DNA of 6,666 nucleotides from an uncultured Acidobacteriota bacterium (GTDB lineage Bacteria; Acidobacteriota; Vicinamibacteria; Vicinamibacterales; UBA8438): the NCBI GenBank assembly GCA_913043805.1, contig CAJWMX010000165.1, positions 1-6,666 on the forward strand, read 5' to 3'. The position numbers and the translations under genes are program-made. Each line of letters begins with the position of its first letter. Position 1 is the first letter of the stretch. Shown here one piece after another: positions 1-6,666 of the stretch. The notes beneath the pieces were generated by a model. The model saw nothing but the letters and a program-made list of their open reading frames with translations, did not search any database and had not been told where the DNA came from.

Positions 1-1
1 C

Positions 2-664
2 CCCTCCATCACCCGCGACGTCTCGGGCGAAGGAGTGCAGCAGGCGCTGCTGAAGATCCTCGAAGGCACGGTCGCCAACGTGCCGCCGCAAGGGGGCCGC
101 AAGCACCCGCACCAGGAGTTCTTCCAGATCGACACGGCCAATGTGCTGTTCATCTGTGGCGGCGCGTTCGTCGGGCTCGAACAGACGATTCAGGGGCGCA
201 CCGGCCGGAAGTCGCTCGGCTTTGGCGCCGACATCAAGACCGCCAACGAGCGCGACCTCGGTTCGACTCTCGAAATGGTCGAACCGGAGGATCTCATCCG
301 CTACGGCCTGATTCCGGAGTTCGTCGGTCGGCTGCCGGTCATCGGCGCCCTGCACGAGCTCGACAAGCCGGCGTTGATGCAGATTCTCACTGAGCCGCGC
401 AACGCCATCACCAAGCAATACGAGCGCCTGTTCGAGTACGAGAACGTGAAGCTCCGCTTCACCGAGGACGCACTCGAAGCCATCGCCGAGTCGGCGCTCG
501 AGCGCAAGATCGGGGCTCGCGGGCTACGCATGATCATCGAGGATCTGATGCTCGACATCATGTACACCCTGCCGGGTCAGAAGAAGATCCGGGAATGCGT
601 CGTCACCCGGGAAGTCGTACAGTCGAAGGACGACCCGATCACGGTCATCGAGAAGGCAGGCTGA
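2..664 (+). CDS. clpX: ATP-dependent Clp protease ATP-binding subunit ClpX, C-terminal part (5' end outside window)
   Basis: ClpX is the AAA+ unfoldase that recognises tagged proteins and threads them into the ClpP peptidase in the cytoplasm. The reading frame is open from base 2, so the N-terminal zinc domain, Walker A and Walker B lie upstream of the window. The visible part starts in the pore-2 loop (SITRDVSGEG). It continues with the RKH substrate-gating motif (98-106) and a sensor-1 segment ending CGGAF. A ClpP-docking tripeptide follows, LGF (215-223), in place of the E. coli IGF. Next come the EFVGRLPV arginine finger (Arg at 329-331) and the GARGLR sensor-2 motif (512-529). About 220 residues remain, roughly half a normal ClpX, and the C-terminal end is of usual length. 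The LGF loop implies a ClpP partner, probably encoded just upstream. Lon follows 47 bp later on the same strand, so co-transcription is likely. Identification is essentially certain. Confidence 0.97.
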   Translation, partial: PSITRDVSGEGVQQALLKILEGTVANVPPQGGRKHPHQEFFQIDTANVLFICGGAFVGLEQTIQGRTGRKSLGFGADIKTANERDLGSTLEMVEPEDLIRYGLIPEFVGRLPVIGALHELDKPALMQILTEPRNAITKQYERLFEYENVKLRFTEDALEAIAESALERKIGARGLRMIIEDLMLDIMYTLPGQKKIRECVVTREVVQSKDDPITVIEKAG

Positions 665-711
665 CGCACGTCTGAGGCCAGCGCACCGCACCTGGGTCAC
701 CCACACAACTC

Positions 712-3093
<2,382 letters not shown>

Positions 3094-3100
3094 GGGTTTC

Positions 3101-3179
3101 CCGACGATCCGCCCATCTGGCGGCGTTGCTTCGTCGGTCACAGCCCGCCTGGCTGCTCCCTTTTCGCGCCTTGCCAGAT
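3101..3179 (+). promoter_or_regulatory. Nested and mutually exclusive inverted repeats between lon and engB
   Basis: The 129-bp gap after lon holds several perfect inverted repeats. CCGACGA (3101-3107) pairs with TCGTCGG (3131-3137). Inside it, CCGCC (3109-3113) pairs with GGCGG (3119-3123) around a 5-nt loop. A second hairpin, CAGCC (3141-3145) with GGCTG (3151-3155), is followed five bases later by TTTT (3161-3164). ATCTGGC (3115-3121) can instead pair with GCCAGAT (3173-3179), which would break the first nested hairpin. This could be a weak terminator or processing site for lon, or an attenuator-like leader for engB. No long U-tract directly follows a stem, so it is not a textbook intrinsic terminator. 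In GC-rich DNA some such pairs arise by chance. The repeats are seen directly; any function is inference. Confidence 0.25.
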
Positions 3180-3222
3180 AGACGGCTCGTCAGGAAACCG
3201 CTCCTGCCGACACGGGGGCCGC

Positions 3223-3840
3223 ATGAAACTGCTCTCGGCCGAGTTCGTTACCAGCGTTGGTCCGACCAGTCCGCTGCCAGTGGCCCATGTGCCGCAGGTG
3301 GCGCTGGTGGGTCGGTCGAACGTCGGAAAATCCACCCTCATCAACGCGTTAGCCAGAAAGAAGATCGCGCGGGCCGGTGGGGCTCCGGGGACCACCCGGC
3401 TGCTCAACGTCTACCGGCTGGTGCTCGCCGCACAGCGCGGCGAGCTGCTGTTGATCGACCTTCCGGGGTACGGCTACGCCCGCGGCCGGGACGCCGCGGC
3501 CAAGGAGTTCTCCGAGCTCACGGGACGCTTCTTCCAAGCCGAGTACGAGGGGGAGTTGGACCGGCCCGGGACCATCGGGCCGGCCGGCGCGGTGCTGCTG
3601 GTCGACGGCCGCCATCCCGGACTGGACAACGACCGCGAAGCGCTCGACTGGCTGGTAGGACTCGACCTCCCGGTGGTGGTGGCCGCGACGAAGATGGACC
3701 GACTGAAGCGATCGCAGCACGCCAGGAGGTTGAAGCAGCACAAGGCGGCGTTCGGCAGAAGCGTTTTGCCGATCTCGGCGCCGAAGGGCGATGGACTCGG
3801 CCCGTTCTGGGCTACCCTCCTCGAGCTGGTCGGACTCTAG
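3223..3840 (+). CDS. engB: Ribosome biogenesis GTP-binding protein EngB (YihA/YsxC)
   Basis: TRAFAC-class GTPase needed for late assembly of the 50S ribosomal subunit. The 205-residue length is normal for the family. G1 is GRSNVGKS (30-37), the switch-I region carries GAPGTTR (53-59), G3 is DLPGYGYA (79-86), the signature 'YGYA' form of this family. G4 is TKMD (156-159) and G5 is SAPKG (185-189). The N-terminus (AEF...LP...PQVALVGRSN) matches the family pattern and supports the ATG at 3223. The ribosome-binding site is weak: GGGGG at 3214-3218, four bases before the start. Between G3 and G4, around residues 106-122, there is an apparent insertion of about ten residues relative to E. coli YihA, and the C-terminus is short. 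The gene follows lon on the same strand, as ysxC follows lonA in Bacillus. Its stop lies 10 bp from the end of a convergent permease relic. Confidence 0.96.
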   Translation: MKLLSAEFVTSVGPTSPLPVAHVPQVALVGRSNVGKSTLINALARKKIARAGGAPGTTRLLNVYRLVLAAQRGELLLIDLPGYGYARGRDAAAKEFSELTGRFFQAEYEGELDRPGTIGPAGAVLLVDGRHPGLDNDREALDWLVGLDLPVVVAATKMDRLKRSQHARRLKQHKAAFGRSVLPISAPKGDGLGPFWATLLELVGL

Positions 3841-3850
3841 CCGGCGCCCC

Positions 3851-4830
3851 TCACTCCTGACGCAGCACCAACAACGGATCGGCACGGCGCGCTGGCACGT
3901 AGCACGCCCCCAGGGCAACGAAAGCGAGCACCGCCAGCGCGCAAGCCGGCCAACAGGACGCCACCGCCAAGCCCCAGGAGCGCCCCCAGGCCGGCCCGCA
4001 GCCCCCCCCATCCGACGATCATCCGCGCTACCGACGCCGGAGAGGCTCCCACGGCGAGACGGACCCCGTTCTCCCGGCGCCTGAGTGACACCGCGTAGGC
4101 CAGCGAACCGGCCAGTCCGGCGATGCCGCCCAACGCCGCCAGCGCGGCGCTCTCGGTCAACACCTGGGCGAGGATTCGCCCGCGTGAGGCTCCCAACGCC
4201 GACCGCAGCACCAGCTGCCGGCGCTCTCGGGTCGCGCGCATCAACTGCAGGTTCGCGACGTTGGCACAGCCGATGAGCAGCACGCAGAGGACACCAGCCA
4301 GCAGCGCCCCGAGCACAGGCCGGACGTCGGCCGTCACGTCCGCGTGCAACGCGGCGGGCAGGAACATCCACGCGTCCACAGACGAGCCATACCCCACGTG
4401 GCTCGGCAGGCGCAGGCCGAAGTCGGCTGGCAGCACGCCAGCCACCTCGGCCGCGCGTCCATCGAGGATCGGCCGCTGTCCGACGACGTCGGGCGCGCCG
4501 CCGAACGCCTGCCGCCACAGGCCGTCACTGATCAACAGCGGCTGAGGAGAGGCCTCATCCGCCTCGAGCGCATCGCCGTCCGGCAGGCCCCGGCCGAGTG
4601 CTGGCGTAACCCCCAGTAGGGGGAACAGATTGGTGGTGACTCGCCCCACGCGGATCGGCCGCATCGCTCCGACGCCGCCGAGTGCGGCGTCTCGAGGCCG
4701 CTGGACGAACGTGAGCTGGTCAAACGACGACGTACGAGCAGCAAGTGCCGCCAATGCCGAGCGCCAGCGACAACACGGCGACCAGGGTGAACCCTGGCTG
4801 TGCCACCAGGCGGCGGGCCGTCGATCGCAT
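3851..4830 (-). pseudogene. Decayed ADOP/MacB-FtsX-type ABC transporter permease
   Basis: Intact ADOP permeases have about 800 residues: an N-terminal membrane segment, a MacB-type periplasmic domain, an FtsX domain, then a second copy of the last two. Here only fragments remain, in three frames. The original start is probably the ATG at 4830-4828, preceded by a GGGGGA-like ribosome site. It opens a family N-terminus (ARRLVAQPGFTLVAVLSLALGIGG), but that frame stops at TGA 4722-4720. Another frame continues from about 4740 with SFDQLTF, a NLFPLLGVTPALGRG block, SDGLWRQAFGG, then the FtsX-1 motif IGCANVANLQLMRA. Near 4105 this joins directly to an FtsX-2 motif (SLAYAVSLRRRENGVRLAVGA), so the second periplasmic domain is missing. 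After about 3940 the C-terminal end (YVPARRADPLLVLRQE, TGA at 3853-3851) is in the third frame. At least two frameshifts and several deletions make function unlikely. It converges with engB and diverges from rpmE. The substrate of the original transporter is unknown. Confidence 0.88.
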
Positions 4831-4937
4831 CGTGTCCCCCGGAACCGATACCGACTGTACGGACGTCCTATGAATAAGGTAGACGGCGGGGCCTCCGGAA
4901 TGGTCGGCTCGAGTTCAGCCGACTGGCCGGCGCCCTC

Positions 4938-4946
4938 TGCTATAAT
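4938..4946 (+). promoter_or_regulatory. Extended -10 promoter for rpmE
   Basis: TGC followed by TATAAT (4941-4946) is a perfect consensus extended -10 element, conspicuous in this GC-rich sequence. Transcription would start near 4952-4954, giving a leader of about 25 nt before the rpmE start. The -35 is poor: the best candidate is CCGACT (4919-4924) at a 16-bp spacing, matching three of six consensus bases. That fits an extended -10 promoter, which depends less on the -35. It lies between the permease relic and rpmE and points only towards rpmE. It is probably a strong constitutive promoter, as suits a ribosomal protein gene. Confidence 0.75.
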
Positions 4947-4965
4947 GGGAGTTTGCGGTTCGTGA

Positions 4966-4972
4966 AGAGGAG
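4966..4972 (+). promoter_or_regulatory. Shine-Dalgarno site of rpmE
   Basis: AGAGGAG lies six bases before the GTG at 4979. It is the best ribosome-binding site in the window and fixes the non-ATG start of rpmE. The other starts in this window (lon, engB, the exonuclease) have much weaker sites. Confidence 0.8.
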
Positions 4973-4978
4973 CAGACA

Positions 4979-5284
4979 GTGAAGGAAGGCATCCATCCGG
5001 AGTATTTCGAGGTTGAGGCGCGGTGCGCATGCGGCGCCACCTGGAAGACGCGGTCGACAAAGGAGGAGTTCCGGCTCGAGATCTGCTCCAGTTGCCATCC
5101 CTTCTTCACTGGCAAGCAGAAGCTGATCGACACCGAGGGTCGTGTCGAGCGGTTCACGAAGAAGTACGGCAAGCAGACGGTCGCCGGCCTCAAGGAGCGC
5201 CAGGAAAAGCTCAAGAAGTCCGCGGCGCCGCCGCCCGCTCCCGAGCCCGAAGCCGCCCCCGGCGAGGCCGACTCCGCCAACTAG
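4979..5284 (+). CDS. rpmE: 50S ribosomal protein L31, zinc-binding type, with extended C-terminal tail
   Basis: Component of the large ribosomal subunit that helps bridge the two subunits. The start is GTG at 4979, supported by a strong ribosome-binding site. The fold core is residues 1-66, opening KEGIHPEY, with zinc ligands C16, C18, C36 and C39 (a CxC...CxxC set) and the family signature CSSCHPFFTGKQ (36-47). The four cysteines place it in the zinc-containing 'C+' class, not the zinc-free paralogue class. At 101 residues it is about 30 longer than E. coli L31 (70). The extra part is a Lys/Glu-rich helix-like stretch (67-80) followed by a Pro/Ala/Glu low-complexity tail (81-101). It has its own promoter, so it appears monocistronic. 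The last four bases, CTAG, are shared with the stop codon of the convergent exonuclease gene. No Zur-like operator is apparent in the leader. Confidence 0.96.
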   Translation: MKEGIHPEYFEVEARCACGATWKTRSTKEEFRLEICSSCHPFFTGKQKLIDTEGRVERFTKKYGKQTVAGLKERQEKLKKSAAPPPAPEPEAAPGEADSAN

Positions 5285-6549
5285 GCCAGATTCCCGATAG
5301 CCAACAGTCGGCGTTCCAGTCGACTCAGCCGCTTCTCGCCGTCACGCTGCCGGTGTCGCGTGCGTTCTCCGTCGTACGCCCGGCGGGCGAAATCGAGTGC
5401 CTGACGGGTGTCCTTCACCCGGTGCTCGTGGTGGATGGCCAGGGCCCTGAGCGCCTCCCGTTCCAGCGCGCCAGTCGGACGCCCCAGCTCGACCAGCCGC
5501 TCCCACATCTCCGCGGCATCGTCATAGCGACGTTGCCGGCGCAGCGCTGACGCCACCCGAGACAACGCTTCGGCCTGCAGGTCCCGATGCACCGGCCAGG
5601 GCGCCGGGGCCGGGTGACCGCCGGCGAGCTGCTCATAACAATCTACGGCGCGCCGCCGCTCCCCCGCCCGCTCGAACACGCGGCCGAGTCCCAGACACTG
5701 CTGCGCATCGTCAGCCGCGCCCGGGCCCCCATCCACCAACCGGCACGCGATCCCGGTGAGGGTCCCCAGCGACACGAGGTCGAGCTGATTGTGAAGCAGC
5801 ACGCCCTTCAGCGGCGCCGGATCACCGGTGCGGAGATAGCGGAAGTACCGAGCGGGAATCTCGGCGCCAGGAACATCGTCAGGGCGGTGAAAGCCAAGCA
5901 CCCGGCGCTCGAGCGCGCCAAGCCCGCCGGTATCAGGCCCCCAGAACCGTCGGGCCGGATGCAGCAGATCCAGATGGCGGACATCCTCCATCGGCGTCTC
6001 GAGCCGGTGATAGAGCCACCGCATCTCCATGAACGGCACGTCGAAGCTCTTGCCGTTGAACGTGACCAGCGTGTGAGCCCGGGCCACGGCTTCGCTCACC
6101 GCGGCCAGCAGACGGCGCTCGCTGGCGAAGCTCGGCAGCACGAACTGCCAGGTGTGGAACCTTCCTCCCTCGAAGCATCCGAGCCCGACGACGAAGGCCA
6201 CCGTACCCGAGCCGCCGCTGAGCCCCGTGGTCTCGAGGTCGAAGCAGACCAGGCCGTCGATCGGATCCAGGCCGGACCAGGACGCCGGGAGACCGCTCGA
6301 CAACGTCTGCAGGCCGGTGTCGGTCACCTCCCGAGACGCCTCGGCCAGCTGCTCGCCGTAGGGACCGTCCAGCTCAGTGCCATCGAACCAGCGCCGTACC
6401 ACCGCACACGGCCCCTGGGTACTCGGTTCGAGACCGGCGCCCACCCGCGCCGCGAACGCCTCGAGATCGACCGCCACCGGTGCCGGCCGTGGCGACGGCA
6501 CCTCCGTGTCGCCTCTGAGCACGGCCCGCAGACGCGCCAGGTCGGTCAC
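5281..6549 (-). CDS. mrfB: MrfB/YprB-type DEDD exonuclease (RNase H-like) with TPR-like repeats
   Basis: Probable DNA exonuclease of the YprB family. In B. subtilis MrfB (YprB) works with the helicase MrfA (YprA) to repair mitomycin C lesions independently of UvrA. The protein has 422 residues. Residues 1-95 are poorly conserved. The RNase H-like domain spans about 98-270, with motif I CFDLETTGLSGG (D104, E106), motif II FNGKSFDVPF (D170) and motif III HNQLDLVSL (H253, D257), a complete DEDD-type metal-binding set. The C-terminal part is helical with three TPR-like units (about 282-309, 326-356, 364-396). The start is GTG at 6549, preceded by TGGGG four bases upstream. It overlaps the stop of the upstream helicase gene as GTGA, so the two are probably translated as a coupled unit. 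Its TAG stop is embedded in the CTAG ending rpmE. The family call is firm; the repair role is inferred from the B. subtilis pair. Confidence 0.85.
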   Translation of the reverse strand: MTDLARLRAVLRGDTEVPSPRPAPVAVDLEAFAARVGAGLEPSTQGPCAVVRRWFDGTELDGPYGEQLAEASREVTDTGLQTLSSGLPASWSGLDPIDGLVCFDLETTGLSGGSGTVAFVVGLGCFEGGRFHTWQFVLPSFASERRLLAAVSEAVARAHTLVTFNGKSFDVPFMEMRWLYHRLETPMEDVRHLDLLHPARRFWGPDTGGLGALERRVLGFHRPDDVPGAEIPARYFRYLRTGDPAPLKGVLLHNQLDLVSLGTLTGIACRLVDGGPGAADDAQQCLGLGRVFERAGERRRAVDCYEQLAGGHPAPAPWPVHRDLQAEALSRVASALRRQRRYDDAAEMWERLVELGRPTGALEREALRALAIHHEHRVKDTRQALDFARRAYDGERTRHRQRDGEKRLSRLERRLLAIGNLA

Positions 6550-6666
6550 GAGACCCCAGCCAGGTCGGTCGCCGCTTTCACCCCGAGCCCGTCGAGAATG
6601 GCCAGCGCCACGGTCTTGGCCAATGGACCGGTCTGGCCGATCGGCCCCACACAGGCCGGACAGCCG
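6546..6666 (-). CDS. mrfA: C-terminal end of a DUF1998 DEAD/DEAH-box helicase, MrfA/YprA-like (rest outside window)
   Basis: Reading the minus strand from the window edge gives 39 codons ending at TGA 6548-6546. The peptide starts GCPACVGPIGQTGPLAKTVAL and ends ATDLAGVS. A CPxCVGP segment near the C-terminus is typical of the zinc-binding DUF1998 region of the YprA/MrfA group of superfamily 2 helicases, where it forms the last two cysteines of a four-cysteine metal site. The helicase motor itself is off the window. The next gene is a YprB-type exonuclease overlapping it by four bases, the same partner pair as yprA-yprB (mrfA-mrfB) in B. subtilis, and this raises confidence considerably. B. 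subtilis MrfA is a 3'-5' helicase. With so little sequence, another DUF1998 helicase subgroup remains possible. Confidence 0.72.
   Translation of the reverse strand, partial: GCPACVGPIGQTGPLAKTVALAILDGLGVKAATDLAGVS

Noticed and set aside
665..711. CIRCE or other heat-shock operator before lon
   Set aside because: No TTAGCACTC/GAGTGCTAA repeat is present in the 47-bp gap, and no clear promoter is seen.
3349..4518. Minus-strand open frame of 389 codons across engB and the permease relic
   Set aside because: Arg/Ala/Gly-rich out-of-frame translation. The recognisable permease motifs are in the other frames.
4861..4868. GGACGTCC palindrome upstream of rpmE
   Set aside because: An 8-bp palindrome is expected by chance in sequence of this size and does not align with a promoter element.
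4947..4978. Zur box or riboswitch in the rpmE leader
   Set aside because: The leader is only about 25 nt and has no AT-rich palindrome; too short for a structured sensor.
4831..5060. N-terminal extension of the permease open frame back to 5060
   Set aside because: This part reads antisense into rpmE and its promoter and has no permease-like sequence. The family N-terminus starts at the ATG at 4830 in a different frame.
5023..5550. + strand open frame of 175 codons over rpmE and the end of the exonuclease gene
   Set aside because: It is out of frame with L31 and antisense to a conserved exonuclease. No domain is seen.

Overview
The window is high-GC bacterial chromosome that codes densely for housekeeping genes on both strands. 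No mobile element, CRISPR array, rRNA or tRNA is visible. The phylum is inferred, not shown. The only lineage clue is a decayed permease of the ADOP type (MacB/FtsX-like, 'Acidobacteria duplicated orphan permease'), a family most expanded in Acidobacteriota. High GC and a clpX-lon-engB order fit that phylum but do not prove it.

Left part (1-3840, + strand) is a protein quality-control block. It holds the C-terminal half of clpX, an intact lon, and the ribosome-assembly GTPase engB (yihA/ysxC). All three run in the same direction. The clpX-lon gap is 47 bp. The 129-bp lon-engB gap holds several inverted repeats, two of which compete for the same bases.

Middle part (3851-4978) holds the relic of an ADOP/MacB-type permease on the minus strand. 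Its recognisable pieces lie in all three minus-strand frames and cover about 980 bp, against roughly 2.4 kb for an intact member. The short region beyond its original start carries a perfect extended -10 promoter pointing right, towards rpmE.

Right part (4979-6666) holds rpmE (zinc-binding ribosomal protein L31 with a long charged/Pro-Ala tail) on the + strand. It converges on a minus-strand pair: an mrfB (yprB)-type DEDD exonuclease with TPR-like repeats, and upstream of it the last 39 codons of a DUF1998 helicase of the mrfA (yprA) type. The helicase and exonuclease overlap by 4 nt (GTGA), which suggests translational coupling. In Bacillus subtilis MrfA and MrfB act together in repair of mitomycin C damage, so this is probably the equivalent repair unit. 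The rpmE and mrfB genes overlap tail to tail, so that one CTAG palindrome supplies both stop codons.

I see no convincing undescribed system. The items most worth a second look are the coupled helicase/exonuclease pair, the shared CTAG stop, the deletion mosaic in the permease relic, and the competing hairpins between lon and engB.
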